DNA of 64,000 nucleotides from Eopsaltria australis (GCA_034509425.1 JAVTVJ010000033.1:2480001-2544000), one strand, 5' to 3'; shown: positions 1 to 53,689, counted from the stretch's first letter. The notes: generated from the letters alone by a model not told the origin. Made by a program: numbers and translations.

Positions 1-680
1 AAAAGTGTGCATGTGAATCCCTGTTTTTTAGAATTCTCATATATACGTTGTTGGTAAACATTAGTAAGACTGCTGCCTTTCTTAATTCATGTATTTGTTC
101 TTTTATTTTAACATATTTTATCAAATTCAGACTCAGATGTTTTAAAGCTTGTCTGTACTTTATATGGTTTAATATAAACTTTGTCCCTTGTAATAACTAT
201 ATATTGTTTCAAGGAGGAAAACAGTATAGTCAGGTGCTTAAGATAAAAGTATTCTTCCTTGGTCAAGTTAGAAATAATAAAATAATTAAGTTATGTGGAA
301 GTTGTTGGGGATTGCTTTATCCACCTTCAAGATGGAACCACTAGGTGGTTTTAGATGATACTCTGGAAAAGAGTGTCCCCTCTTCTATTTCACTTATTGT
401 TAAAAGCATATGTTCAATCACTCATGTATGCAGGCACCAGCTCATGTAAGGAATATGAAAAGAATTAAAGATGGAAAGTACAAAACATGCATAGGGTGAG
501 CATTTGATTTCTGGACCAGAGCAGCATGCTTATATATTTGAGAATGCGTCGCTACTTTGTACAAAACCCAAATGAAATACTTATGAGTTGCTGGGTATTA
601 CCCTGCATGTAATCATGTGCTGGAACAAATACTGACATGATCATTTGTGCCTGTGTAGGTTTGTTTGATAGATAATAAAA

Positions 681-746
681 AAAACCAGAAATGTTGCACA
701 AGTACTCCAAAACCAGAAATGTTTCACAAGTACTCCAAAACCAGAA
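681..746. repeat. 28-bp tandem duplication, 2.4 copies
   Basis: Two adjacent 28-bp units (681-708 and 709-736) differ at one base (TTGCAC versus TTTCAC). They are followed by a partial third copy of 10 bp (737-746). Each unit begins AAAACCAGAA and ends AGTACTCC. It is intronic and near-identical, so probably a recent slippage or duplication event. Confidence 0.9.
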
Positions 747-1074
747 TTAATTGCTTATCACATTTTATCATTAAGTCAGTTGTTTTTGTGCCCAGAAGAT
801 TAACTTGTCTGTTGAGTAAGTAGAGAGTAGCAGTGTGTCTTTAATGGCAAGATAACAGTGAATTTATATTCCACTTCTTGCAAATTCTTCCTTGACTGCT
901 AAAGGCACGTTTCAGGCAGAAGAAATCAAGAAGTCAGCTGACCTTTTTTACCTTTTTTGAGTGTGCATGTGTGAATTGCTTAAATAAGTATGAAATAGAC
1001 GTAAATGTATCTTCAGTCCTTCAAATGTTTTTGTCTAAGAACTTAAAAAGAATTTGTAAAAGTTGTGTCCCCTT

Positions 1075-2335
1075 CCTGCTGCTCTGATTGCAAAGCCGGA
1101 GACTTCACCAAGGGCAAGTCCTGCCTGAGCAACCCCATGGCCTTCAGTGATGGTGTGACTGCATCAATGGGCAAGGGAAGGACTACAGATGTAATTTAGC
1201 TGGTCTTCTGTAAAGCCTTTGACAGTCCCTGAGAATATCCTTCTTTCTAAACTGCAGGAAGATGGATTTAATGAATGGACTGTTACAGGCATAAGAAAGT
1301 AGTTGGCCAGTCCCATCCAGAGGGTAGTGGTCAATGGCTCAGAGTCCCAATAGATATCAGTGACGAGTGATGTCCCTCAGGGATCTGTTGGGACCAGTGA
1401 CAATAAATATCTTCATTAATGACATAGAGAAAGGGTCCAAGTACACCCTCAGCAAATTTGCATATGACACCAAGCTGAGCAGTGAAGTTGACACATGTGA
1501 AGGACAGGATGTCATTTAGAGGGACCTGGAATAGCTTGAGCAGTGGACCCCTGGGAATCTCATGAGGTTTAACAAGACCAAATGCAAAGTGCTGCACTTG
1601 AGTTGGGGCAACCTCCACTATCAACACAGTCTGGGGGATGAGCAGATTGAGGGCAGTCCTGCTGAGAAGGGCTTGGGGGTGCTGGTGGGTGAGAGGCTGG
1701 ACATGATCCAGCAATGTGCACTCAATCCAGAAAACCAAACATGTCCTGGGCTGCAGCAAAAGCAGAATGGCCAGCAGGGAGAGGGAGGGGATTCTGCCCC
1801 TCTGCTCTGGAGAGACCCCACCTGGAGTGCTGCACCAAGCTCTGGGGCTCCCAACATAGGAAGGGCATGGACCTGTGGGAGCAAGTCCAGAGGAGGGACA
1901 CCAAGATGATCAGAGAGATGGAGCAGCTCTCGTGTGAGGAAAGGCTGGGAGAACTGGTATGGTTCAGCCTGGAAAAGGGCTGATATAATTGTGGTGTTCC
2001 AGTGCCTGTAGGGAGCTTATGAGGAAGACGGAGAGTGAGATTTTTTACAAGGACATGTAGTGAAAGGACAAGGGGGAATGGTTTCAATTTGAGAGTAGGT
2101 TTAGGCTAGATATTAGGAGGAAATTCTTTACTCTGTGGGTGGTGAAGCACTGGAACAGGTTGGTCAGACAAGTTGTGGATGCCCCATCCCTGGAAGTATT
2201 TAAGGGTGGGTTGGATAGGGCTCTGAGCAATATGGTCTTAGTGGAAGGTATCCTGCCTGTAGGAGGGGAATTGGAACTAGATGTTCTTTAAGGTCCCTTT
2301 GAACTCAAACCATTCTATGATGATTCTATGATATG
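1075..2335 (+). mobile_element. CR1 LINE, 5'-truncated, decayed
   Basis: A GC-richer block of about 1.26 kb covers the 3' part of the CR1 reverse transcriptase ORF and the 3' UTR. Recognisable remnants include the RT segment encoding F-I-N-D-I and, about 40 bases later, the catalytic-motif region, which reads F-A-Y-D-T-K-L where active CR1 has F-A-D-D. The pre-3' UTR phrase 'cactggaacaggttggtcag' is also present. The 3' end is the typical tail, with two ATTCTATGA units (2312-2332). Stops and indels break the frame, so it is dead. It lies in the sense orientation of the host gene. The 5' boundary is approximate. Confidence 0.93.
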
Positions 2336-3150
2336 AATATGGAACACACAGGAACAGTTTATAGGAACCTTTGTGCTGTTCAGAAACACACAACTGACAG
2401 ATGAGTTTCCTCAGATGGGTTCAGATTGAAAACCAAATGTGCTTCCTTATCACTACCTGGATATCTTCTGCAACAGGGAGAGGATTGGGCATTTATTCCC
2501 TCTATAGATATTCAGTAAATATACTAAAAGCATATTCCTGTGATTTTTTTTATTTTTAATGTACCAGTGTTTCTCACTGAAAACCAGAATAAATAGTTTA
2601 CAATATTTCAGATACTAAAATACAGTCCTGCTCAGTTCTAGATCAGGATGTCAGAACAGTGGGACATTGACATATATTAACAGCAAAATACTGTTCAAGT
2701 TCTTGTAATAATTACATTTAGCACGTTTTCTTTTGAAAGAGTTGCTTATGATCATAGTAAGTAAGGATTTGTGCATATAAAAAGACACAAACTAAAAATA
2801 CTTTTCTCTAAGTGCCAGATGGAGAGCAAAGAAAGATGTTTTACTTCTATTAAACCTCACAGTTATGTTTAACCATTAAACATTGCATAGTCATTTGGTT
2901 TTGTCTATTTAAAAGCATTTTAATCAATGTTGAAAATGTACTTAAAACAAGAATATAGTTTAAAAGAAAAGGATTTCTTTTGTAAACTCTTCAGTTGTTG
3001 AATTTTTTTATTGCACACAGGAGTGGATTTCTGTAATAAATAGTTGTCATTATGGAAAAAATGCTATTCTTTTTCCTATTTTATGGTTTGTTTTTTTTTT
3101 AAGGTGCATATTTTAAGTTAATATTTTCTTGTCTTCTGTAATCATTTCAG

Positions 3151-43258
<40,108 letters not shown>

Positions 43259-43275
43259 TTAATAAGGAAAGAAAG
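43259..43275 (+). other. TDRD3: 3' UTR start with probable downstream splice donor
   Basis: Seventeen bases after the stop codon the sequence reads GAAAG|GTAAAT (donor GT at 43276-43277), a good 5' splice site. I infer that the coding exon ends at 43275 and that the 3' UTR continues in a later exon. A junction this close to the stop would not trigger nonsense-mediated decay. Alternatively the 3' UTR is unspliced; an AATAAA occurs at 43453-43458. Confidence 0.5.
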
Positions 43276-43501
43276 GTAAATATAAGATACTGGTGCTTTA
43301 TGTATTGGTTTAGATTTCAAGATAAACAAATCTGAATTGTTCTGTACTTTTCTTAGGGATATTGATATATTTATGATAGAAGTTGGATATCTCTGTTTCT
43401 CTGAATTTTGTGGCTTAAGAGGACATAATATATCTGTGGGAAGAGGGAAAGTAATAAAAACCACTTCACAAAATAGCTTTTGATTTTTGCTTTATGTCGA
43501 G

Positions 43502-43700
43502 ACTCATGTCACCTCAGGAAGCTTTTACCTGATGCTTTTTCAGCCGAGAGCAGCAGCAAGATTCGCTGATTCACATACATTGGACCAGCTAGTCTGAAAT
43601 AAGTGGCTGCAGTCCCTGCTGAACTCAGGACTAGCTCTGTCCAAGGTCCCATATTCTACTTTTTATAAGCCATTTGTGTGAATAACTATCCTTTCTGTTG
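43502..43700 (+). other. TDRD3: Candidate 3' UTR exon (a)
   Basis: A less AT-rich stretch follows 'cttttgatttttgctttatgtcgag' (acceptor AG 43500-43501), with a second possible acceptor CACCTCAG ending at 43517 and a third CTTTTTCAG ending at 43543. The text looks exon-like: 'gagagcagcagcaagattcg', 'ggctgcagtccctgctgaac'. I have no transcript evidence, the start is ambiguous among three AGs, and the end is unknown. Confidence 0.35.
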
Positions 43701-45596
43701 TTCTGCTTGCATGAGAAGGAGAAGTATAAAATCTGTGAGTTCACCATTAAATAGGGAGGTGCAAAGACACAGAATATTTATGATACTCTGAATCTTGAGG
43801 ATATACTTGCACCTATACTTTATTAATTACCAGAAATTAAGGAATTACGTATCATCCTTAGAAAAGACACCTGCTACAAAAAGGCCAGCCAGATAAAGTT
43901 ACAATAATTTCACTGAACAAATCTCATAAGATGTGCTGCTTTCATTTCATTTGTTGATCTTCTAAATCCTTAATTTACAAAATATGGTCAAAAGTCTATC
44001 CAGACTAAGGAAAGCTTTGGTTAGTCACATAAAATTTGATGTACATCCACAGTGTGTCTTCATCTTGAATCTGATTTTTTTTTCTTACTAGCCAGTTTAT
44101 TTTTACCAATCTCTTTTTGTTCTTCTCATTACTCCAGTCCTCCACATTTTGTGGGTTTAACACATGCTTCTGTTCTCTGTACCTTTTGATATTTCTGACA
44201 TACAATAACATATGATTCTACTTTTTAGCATATATGTTAAAATGTATTGTTCATTTACAGCAGTACTGGCAAGGTAAGAGAGGTGATAATTGTTCAATTT
44301 TTGCCGTTATAGTTCAATTTTCTTTTTTAAGTATATGTATCAGTCACTATCAGTAAACATGTCCTGAGATAGTTCATGCAGAAATTATTCTGGAATATAC
44401 ACTGAGCAGAGTTTTTGCCAGCTCAGTTGGCCCTGAGCAGTGTCAGGGTGATCAGTTGAATGAGAGATGTGAAGAGTACACAGCAGTCAAAGTCAGGGAA
44501 TTTTTTTAATCTTAGGTAATATTTTTGGGCTTTCTCTAATTTTACAGTATAAATCTGGAAAACTCAGGTAAACTATGAGGCACGAGGGAGAGTGGTAGTA
44601 ACTCCTATATCTCAAGAGCAAATTACTTCTTGGCAGATAAGGAACAACCTTCCTAAGGCACAGGTGATTTTTCCTTGCTAGTGTTCCTATACTGTGTTTT
44701 AAAGATTAAAATGGGATTCTGATTTAAATGGACAGCAGATCTGGTATCAAAACTTACCTGGCACAGAAAATAAGCCTTCACTGCTTTTCCTTTCTATTAG
44801 GCTTTCCCAAAAACAAGGGGTTGGTATAATCAAATCTTCAATGATTTTAAATGTAGGCAGAAAATCAAACACATTCCTTTTCTAAATTGTTTTCAGCTTA
44901 CCTGGACTTGTACGACAATGTAGCTTTAGCGTCTTGACATGCAAAAGTTCAGGAATACTAAATGTCGTCTTCTAGAAGTGGATTTCTATCTGATTTCTGC
45001 CTCCTTTTAATTTCTTTGGTCTTTTGAGAGCATGGCATATTGTTCTTATTTCAAGTTTTTGATAACCTGTTAAATGAAAACAAGATTTACCGGGGAAGTT
45101 TTAAGGGATCCAGTGAGACATAATTTTGCCACAACTTTCCGCTGCAGGATGCTTTACTTCTTCAACAGATCATTTATTAATTGCCTTTACTTACTGAGAG
45201 GGAGTACCTCTCTATTATGTAAAGTAACTTTTTCCTGAAGAGATGGAAAACCATTGATGATGATTATTTTCTGTTACAAATTGGTAAATTCCATAGAATT
45301 TTAATGTTGTAGTTTGTGACATTTGAAATTCCAAGGTATCTTGTTCTCAAAAGCAACTTAATACTAAAACTGAAGTTTGCTGGCCACATTTGTATTGGGT
45401 ATGATAGGGATGTATCAAAGATGATGCATGAGGGCCATACAGTCAAAGTATCACCTGATACCAAAAACCTTTTAGATCTACCTGTATAATCTTACATCAC
45501 TTGACAAGGAGGACTTACTAATACAGTGGTGCAGCAATGTGGAAATAAGGCTGTACTGCTTCCTTGATTAGTGTTCAGCACACTCGTTCAGGTGTT

Positions 45597-45794
45597 GAAT
45601 TTGGGCATGCAAATCTGGAATTAGTTCTACCAAATAATAAGTTCAAAATCTTTGTCTGTACTGAATTTGGGCATGCAAATCTGGAATTAGTTCTACCAAA
45701 TAATCAGTTCAAAATCTTTGTCTGTACTGAATTTGGGCATGCAAATCTGGAATTAGTTCTACCAAATAATCAGTTCAAAATCTTTGTCTGTACT
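45597..45794. repeat. 66-bp tandem triplication (minisatellite)
   Basis: Three head-to-tail units start at 45597, 45663 and 45729, each exactly 66 bp. Units 2 and 3 appear identical; unit 1 differs at one base (AATAATAAG versus AATAATCAG). Each unit contains the octamer ATGCAAAT (45607-45614, 45673-45680, 45739-45746). Because 66 is a multiple of 3, one + frame stays open across all copies and encodes a 22-residue repeat (E-F-G-H-A-N-L-E-L-V start). I see no evidence that it is translated. Confidence 0.97.
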
Positions 45795-45869
45795 GCAAAC
45801 AGTCTTAAGTGTGAGGAGATTCAAGATTTTTGAAATTCTGAGTCGTTTTTCAAAAGTGGAATTTGGATC

Positions 45870-46015
45870 AATGGAGCTGTTCAGTCTGGGGCAGAGAAGT
45901 CTCTAAAGGGATCTTATTGCAGTATTTCAGTATTTGAAAAGGGGACTTCTGACAAAGATGGAGGGGGACAAACAATTGCTGCAGACTTGCAGGAAGTCTT
46001 GACCTGGTGATTTTT
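45870..46015 (+). mobile_element. Short CR1-like fragment
   Basis: The phrases 'ggggcagagaagtctctaaa', 'gggatcttattgcagtattt' and 'cagtatttgaaaaggggact' match the CR1 region just before the 3' UTR. Both ends are lost. It lies about 75 bp after the 66-bp triplication. Confidence 0.75.
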
Positions 46016-46785
46016 ATGAAGACAGAGAGATAAAGTAGAAGTATGGGATAGTCAGTACCTTCCTGTGGTTGCAGTTGACCTAGAAATTACCATTTATTAA
46101 TATCCAGCAGTGTGTGGTGGAGAACACTAAGTCAGAATTTCATCAGAGGGAATTTTATGTGTGTATGAGTCAAATACTAGGTTTAACAGGTCTATAAAAT
46201 TAGATACTCCTCCTAGAGAGTCAAGGTACAAGAATTGGAACCTAGCAATAATAAAAATACATCCTGAGGTTACATTTTCTGTATAGAATGTCTTAATAGT
46301 CTGAAAATAAAGGGGAGCAAATAATCAGAAATGAGTGTTTTGAATGGTCATACCTCTAGAAGGAGATTGAAAGAACCCATGAGTGTGAACCTGTAAGTGC
46401 TTGGTCCTTATATGTTTTTTGTGTCTTCCTTTGCTCCATGACAGAACTAATCTCCACCTTGTCACATTTGCTATAAAATCTGTATTAAAGTCCTTAACAA
46501 TGGAGAAATTGTGGTTTTGTGAGAGAGAAGTCTTTACCAGAAAGTGTTCTTTGTACTAGACCAATCATATTTATTGCATTGAAGTGCAGCCTTCTGATTT
46601 ATTCTTTTAATGAACTGTGTCTCTGTAAGTACTGAAAAGCAGATATCCACTCTTTTGGAGGAAGAAAATGAAGTGACAGTGAAACCTATGTTGCACAAAG
46701 AGCCCAGGGGTGGGTGGGTACTTATGGTTCCTTAAGTGCCGATATTTTTTGTCCTTATCTGTTATATTTTAGTTTTTTCATTTAG

Positions 46786-47035
46786 AAACCTTCTTGGAGT
46801 CGGGGGGAATTCACTGGCAGCTCCCACCTTGCTGAACACTTCTTCTAGAAGAAATTCTGGGTTTTTCCAAGCAGCAGGATGGAACAAAGAAAGCTCATGT
46901 GAGCAGAAGGAATTTGGACCTGACACCACAAAAGACTTTTTTAAAGTTCTTAGTTAAATGAAGCTGAATACTTTTTACATATGAAAGAGGCAAATTGTCA
47001 TTGCTGCCATCAATAAAACCACAGTGCACTATTCT
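46786..47035 (+). other. Candidate 3' UTR terminal exon (b) with polyadenylation signal
   Basis: A good acceptor (GTTTTTTCATTTAG, ending 46785) precedes about 230 bp that are less AT-rich than the flanks. AATAAA follows at 47012-47017, then CA sites and a GT/T-rich stretch ('ttgccttgtattctttttac', 47041-47060) that suits a cleavage signal. It could be an alternative last exon of TDRD3 or an unrelated transcript. This is inference from signals only. Confidence 0.3.
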
Positions 47036-50000
47036 ATTCTTTGCCTTGTATTCTTTTTACTGAGCCTCCATTGTTAGTTAACACAATAATGTATCATGAT
47101 TTTTTCTTAATTTTGAACTGATTTTACTTCTAATATTGCTTCTAGTAAAGTAAAATTAAAACGTATTTTCTCAAAAGCTGACAGGATTGGCCATTTTATT
47201 TAGATTTTTGGCTAGCATTAGGAAAACACGTTAAAAACATTTCAGCTAATCATACAGTAAAATTCTGAATAGGTTTTTGACTGTTTTCTGTATTTATTTT
47301 CCAAAGTTGCCGATGAACAAATTACAGATTTGCTTATCATGTTTTTCAAGATCTGTGATAAGAGGGTGAATGGGGAGAAAGAAAGAAAAATCATCAGTTT
47401 CAATAGTAATTTTCTAAATAATTTTAGGTAAATATTTTCTTTATAGGAATATTTATATTAAAGAAATAGAAACATATCTAAAAGGTACAGAAAAGTCATT
47501 TTAACAAAAAATACCAAAAGATGCACATTGGTATTTTAAGCATAAATATGTGTACACATACACATGTGCAAGCTGTTGGATAGTAGGTATTAACTTTCTT
47601 GTAGTTTTAAACTCTGCTTCCATTGCTTCTTATTACTAGAATTTTTTCAATTGTCATTGATGTTTAAAATAATCTTGTGTCAAACTACTTTTCATTCTAA
47701 ACTGTATCTTTGAATCTTATGTGATTATGACAAATGGTTGAAATTTCACTATTTCTTCAGCTGAGAAGCACTCAAAATCTAGGTAACATGCAAATCCCTT
47801 CTAAACTTTATGCTGATCCTTTAAGAGTGAAATAGCACATGTGTTTTGAGGTAGTTTTGTAAAGATAGAATTATACCTGAGAGATGGTATAATGATGTAT
47901 ATTGATGGTATCAATTGTACAGTTAATTCTGCTGACTTTATCTCTGAGTGCTCATGCAAAACTGTTTGACTAGAACCTTGTTTATTTGGATGATAGGAAG
48001 TTTTATATTGAAGCTGTAATTGAATGTATCTACAGTACAGAATGTGGATTACTGTCTGAATTCAGTCAAATCTTACCAATCACATACATTTTTGCAGAAT
48101 AGTGAGGAACCAAATGTTTTACTGTCTTAATGGACCCTAAGCAGCTTCTTCATGATTATGATGAACCTTACGAATAATTCTAAAGAATTTTGGAAATTTT
48201 AATCATGAGCTGTACAGTGTTGAAATTCTTCACTATCAAGTAATACACAACCAATTTTATGAAGTTGGTTAGATTACGTTAGAAACCACTTTCCAAATAG
48301 TATGAAACATCCTGGTCAGTTCTGCTAAATTGTATCAGCAAATTAATAAACTGTAGATCTAATACATTGCATGTTGGATGCTTTACTTCCAGAATTATTG
48401 CTAAGACAACTGACGGCAACTATTCAGCTTCATTAAGAAATGCAGCCATAGCATTTTTTTAAAAAGCAGTTTTGATTTTTTTTGCAAATAGAATGTGCAT
48501 TAAACAAGCCCTACAGTCAGTGTACCAAAGCAATTTCTGAAATTAAAATAACTTTTATGTTCTTTTGAGCTTTCGTTATTGCTGTGAACTAAATCATAAA
48601 ATAAACTACAGTCTCATTTAGTGAACCTTATAATATAATGTCTACTTACGAAATTTTAAGACTCTACAAATACAAAGCAGCATTCTTCTGTAGTGGCTGT
48701 GGCATCCTGAGATTACAACGTGCATGTGCAGCTGTAGGCAAATGAAATATTCTTGAGAATGTTGTTTTGCTTTGTGAAACAGTAAAGACCATGTCCTGGT
48801 CTTTTCATTGGTGCTGTGGATCTAGAAAGCCAGAATAAGCAAACAACTCCAGAGTCTTCCTGAAAAATCATGTAGTCGTTGTATGTTTTATGATTATTTT
48901 CTGCTTTGGCTTCAACTGAAATAGCATATGCTGAAAGCTCCGCCTTTAAGGACCTGAAGAATTGTTGTTTGAATAGTTAAAAACTTATTGCATCAACCTG
49001 TTCTGAAAAGCAAGAATTCATATATTCATGTTTATTGATTCCTGTATCTGGAAACAGCATGATGATAAACTAGGTAGGTATAAAAATTTTATTCTTGATT
49101 TGCATAGTTTGTCAAAACCAAAAATACAGTAATTTGCCAGACATACTGTGGTAAAGTTTGCATGCACAAGAACAGCATTAATTTATTTAGCTTTTGTGTT
49201 CAGAACAAATTACTGGGTCTAGATAGGTCTTCAAAACTGATGTGAAAGTTAACTTCTAGTTTGTCAAAAGCAAGCTGCTGAACTTGATGTGGCCACATCT
49301 GTGTGGAAAAAAGCTAAAAAAGAGCTAAAAAATGAATTAAAGGGGAAATGCTGATAAGGAGCACTGGATCCTGGTCCTGTATGCTATTTATTTACTAGCT
49401 TGACTGTGACTCTGTATTGGAGTGTTCTTGGCTAGCTGTTGCTAAGACAAGCCTGCCATAGAGGATGTTTGCCCTTTGCAAGGTGGTCATGACCCAACCT
49501 GTACTTCTTGACCTGAGAACCAGTAGGGCCGTGGTTCATGGCTTTCCTTTGCTAGGATTATGTTTAGAGCTTTTCAAAATTTCCATGTTGAAATTAGGGG
49601 TGCAATTCGAATGAGGTGTTTTTCTTGCTTTGGACTTGCGTGTAACATTTTTACTAGTTGAGAAAAATCATAATTTCTTGTTTAAATTACTCTAAAAGTT
49701 ATATGCCAAGTTGGTAATACTATTATTGATTAGGATTTTTTTTCTCCTTTATATTCTTGAGAGATAAGATAATTTTGAAACAGAAAGTGGAAATATTGTG
49801 GTTTTATCTTTCAGGTTTTCAGAATTTTATATTAAAATCTGATTGAAATTGTCATGTTTTCATTTAAAATTCTTCCTTGGTCTAACATCTTCTGATAGAT
49901 ACTCACATGTATATTTTAATATAGCATTTCTTTTTGTCACTAGCAGGTACTTCCTCTTTTAAGTCTTTGGCAACAACTGTGGAAAACTTTTTGAGGATTA

Positions 50001-53000
50001 CTTGTCAAGGTCACTCTTCCAAGAAACACTACTGGAATTTTCTCTGCAGAATCTCTTGGCTTGAGTCTTATGCAGATGAAACTTGTTGGGAATATGGCTT
50101 TCCAAGGCAGTATTAACAGCACATATTTTCATTGGGATGCAAAATGTTGATATCACAGGAAAGACAAATCTTATCCTTAAGATGTACTTGGCATTAGATA
50201 CATAAATATTTAGCTTGAGGTAAATCTGAAGGGATATTTGCAAGAGAACTCCCAAACAGCCAAAGTAGCTAATGAACATTGGTAGCTGAAATAATCTGCC
50301 AGTGTAGGGTGTACCGTCCTTTTTTAACTTTATGGTTGGAAGGAGTTTCATACAGAAAAATCTTCATTGCTTTTATGCAAACACAAGAATATATCATATA
50401 TAGAGTGATTCTCTGTAGATGCTTTCTTGAAGAACAAATCTATTTCAACTGTCTTTTCATCACGTGACTTGATCCAACTTCAGTAAAATACTGTAACTTT
50501 CTTGAGGGGAGCGTAAGCTTGAAAGATGACCAATTGCACAGTTAAATGCAGTTTAGCTTTCTGCTTGTTGTGCAACTATTGGGGCAATCTCTTGGTCTTT
50601 TTTTCTTTATGGAATGTTTTTGAGCAACTTATTGCAGAACAGCAGCTAAACCATGGCAGGTACTCCAAACCTGTTGGCACTGACCTTCTCATAGCATGGT
50701 ATGCATGTGAAAAGCTTTGTGGTGCTATCCTTGAAAACAATGGTAAAATCTCATAATTACTCTTATTTTCAGTATTTACTTCATATCACTTGCTTATGTT
50801 GGCCTGTTCTGGCTTTAAATTGCAATTTTGTTTTGAGAATGATTCAAAATAATATAAAGGGATAGAAATTATATCAATACTTAATTTTCCTACAAGATTG
50901 AGAAGGTATAAAAAGTCAGTTTCCATGCAAGCACATGAGCTGTTGATGGACATAATTATGTCCTGGAAATTATGGTGTTATGAGTGAAACCAAAATCTAG
51001 TATATATTGAAAAAAAACTTATATGTCTTCAAATAAACAGGAACTGTGGGTTGGCAAATGATTAGGTGTGTAAGAGCAACAAACTATCGATTGTCTAAAA
51101 TAAAATTTGGCAGCCGCTTTTAAGGGAAACGTTTATAGTAATTTCATAGTGCCTTGCAATTTTTTGTGCAACTTGATTATTTCTGTCATAAAATGAGTGC
51201 ATAGGTAAGTATTGTGCAGAAGATATTAATGTCATTTTCAGACAGTTTAGTTTGTCATGGGATCTTGAATGCTTTGCATTTATACCATGTATTTCTAAAC
51301 TGCAACGGTTAAAGAAAATAAATAATATTTTGTATTTGTTTTATGGTCAAAATAATCCCAGGCATATTTTGTTAGTCATTTGATGAATGGCTGTGCCTCT
51401 TCTAAAACAGCTATAATCTAAATTGACTGTGCACAGATTTAAATCCCAATCTAACTGTATTTGTGCTGAATATTTTTCTGTAGATATTTAGCAAAGGAAC
51501 TTATTTACGATAATAATAAAACTGAAAAGTAGAATAAAGAAGGACTGCTTATCATTTTGATAGGTCGTGAAGGAAATGGTGGGGTTTTTTCCACTGGGGG
51601 ACTAGAATAGCATATACAAAGTACATATTCGTGTGCTGTTTGAATGCAAAATAGCTTTCTTCAAAATTGATATTTTTATTTTTTCCCCAGTCTGCTAATT
51701 AAAAAATATATTAGCCTAGTGTAACTCATGAGATAAGACAGGTGATCTTCTCTGACATTTCATTGCTCTTGCTGTATCAGTCTCATGTTCAAATGCTTCC
51801 AGTAATAGATATTCTTTATGGCCAGGTACTAAGGGTGTTTTTTATTCTGATTTATCACATTAAAATTTTTATCAAAACTTGAATTAACTTTGCACATAGC
51901 AAAGATGAGACATGTTATACTGACTTTCATCACAAGTAGAAGCTACAGCTCAGCTTCTATGTACTCCAGCTGTAGAAATGACAATAGAATCCAGTTGTGC
52001 TTCTCCATTTTGCTTAGTTGCTTTAACTTTGATCTCTCATTTTCAAAAGGAAAATAAATTCTTACAGCTGTACCACGGAAAATGGTTTAAAACAAGAAGC
52101 TGATGCCTATTACATCTTTAGAAAGAAATAGAAATTTGCAAGAGTTGTGAAATGTGAAAACTTGCCTTGCACATCAGCCAAGAACCTTTATGCTCTGTGT
52201 ATGTGGAATTGGGCAATTTTTTTCCAAAATAATGAAGATCTGAAAAATTCCTATGTAGAATAACTGTATTTGAAAACAATTTATTCCTTTATTTCATTCA
52301 GTCTCTGTACCCTGTGAGGAGCCTGGCTTTCATTGCCTCTGGCACTGTGGCTTTCTCACAGCACTTCGCAAGAAGTCAGACAATGATTGGGAGTATCAGA
52401 TGAATATTGATAGAGAAGTTAAATACTGATGTTGATGTGTCAGTTTCTCCAAACTTAATGTGAGAAGCTGTACTCTGGAAGATGTGAAAGAAGCTGTGAC
52501 TGGTTAAATAGCTGTTGAAGGTGAATGTTGTATGATTAATGCATCATTTTTGTGCTGCAAATTGCAGTTGTGCATACTGGAACAAGGACAAGACAGGTGG
52601 AAAAAATAACTTTAAATGATGATAGGGTAACAATTTTTTCCCCAAAAAGTTTGCCATCTGAGAAGTACTTAGCATCTTGAAATGCAAATACTAATGGGCA
52701 GAATGTACAGTACTTATAGAAAGAACCTGAGATTTAAGAAGCTTTGAATGTATCAGCACCATTTGATTGACTTCTCTGTTTTGCAGTTATGTGATTCTTT
52801 TGATACAGGTGTTAAGGTCTTTAACACTGTTTGCCTGAGGTGTAGGTGAGATACTATTACTTTCTAGCAGGCCAATAAAACCAGTCTACCACTAGATTAT
52901 TTATTTTCTCTTTTCACTGGTGGTTAGAAATAGCAGGAGCTATATATTATTGTTCCCTTGATACAACTGGAGACCACTCTTTTAGTAAGGCCAGACCATG

Positions 53001-53689
53001 TATTCTGTTTCAGAGGAAATGTGGGCCTTATGCACAAGCCCAGCCATTCTGTATAACTGATTTATATGCTCAACTGATCAAAACCTTGATTGCTCCTCCT
53101 GTAATTTTTGTGCCTCCTGCAGTGGAGGAAGCATTCATGAATGATGAGTCACACTGTTTCTTTGTTATGTGCAATTACAGTCTGTTTAGGCAACAAGTTC
53201 CCATGGAGTAGTCCATGTATGTCTCAAGAAAATGCGTGTCTGAAGTGTTTGGGCCACAATATTCACTTGGGCCATTTCTGCTCTGCAATCTGTAAGCTGT
53301 TAACCACTACGTTAGCAATTTTGTGACTTTTCCCTACGTAACGTAACACCTACAACTTTAGTCCAATGTAGTACAGAATAATCATGATATTTGGTTTGGC
53401 TTTCATTTGTTTGTTTTTTTCCTGACAAAAAAAATCTACTGTTTCACAGGAAAATATTCTGGTTTGGGATGGATTGGGCAGGAGTAATACTACTGTGTAC
53501 TTTCATCTCAGATCCCTTCATCAAAGGCTGCTTATCACTGCTACTTTGCATTTTAATGTCATATTTTTAAGGCAGTTTTGACTTTGATCACATAGGATGT
53601 AGACTTTTTTTTCAGCATAGCAAATAGCACTCTCCTGAGTCCTCTGCATATGAGGTCTTTGTAAATGTTTTTTAATGGACATTGATTAA
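47036..53689. other. AT-rich DNA downstream of TDRD3, no gene recognised
   Basis: About 6.6 kb of unique-looking, AT-rich sequence. No CR1 or other repeat is recognised and no open frame above about 120 codons occurs; the frames seen have no recognisable domain. It may include a long 3' UTR: AATAAA-type hexamers occur (for example near 48345 and 48603). It may otherwise be intergenic. Confidence 0.6.

Larger units (their letters stand above)
1..3150 (+). other. Intron of TDRD3 upstream of the first visible exon
   Basis: No TDRD3 coding sequence is recognisable here. The N-terminal residues expected before exon 1 (about 42 in human) are absent, so this is the 3' part of an intron. It is AT-rich and contains a 28-bp tandem duplication (681-746) and a CR1 copy (about 1075-2335). 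It ends in the acceptor TTTCAG at 3145-3150. The 98-codon open frame near 48-344 has no recognisable domain and is probably chance. Confidence 0.75.

Noticed and set aside
1331..2087. Several frames of 87-142 codons on both strands
   Set aside because: All lie inside the CR1 copy at 1075-2335 and are shadows of its 3' region.
45564..45833. 89-codon frame with three 22-residue repeats as a possible repeat protein
   Set aside because: The open frame follows from the unit length being divisible by three and a recent triplication. No start context, splice sites or homology supports translation.
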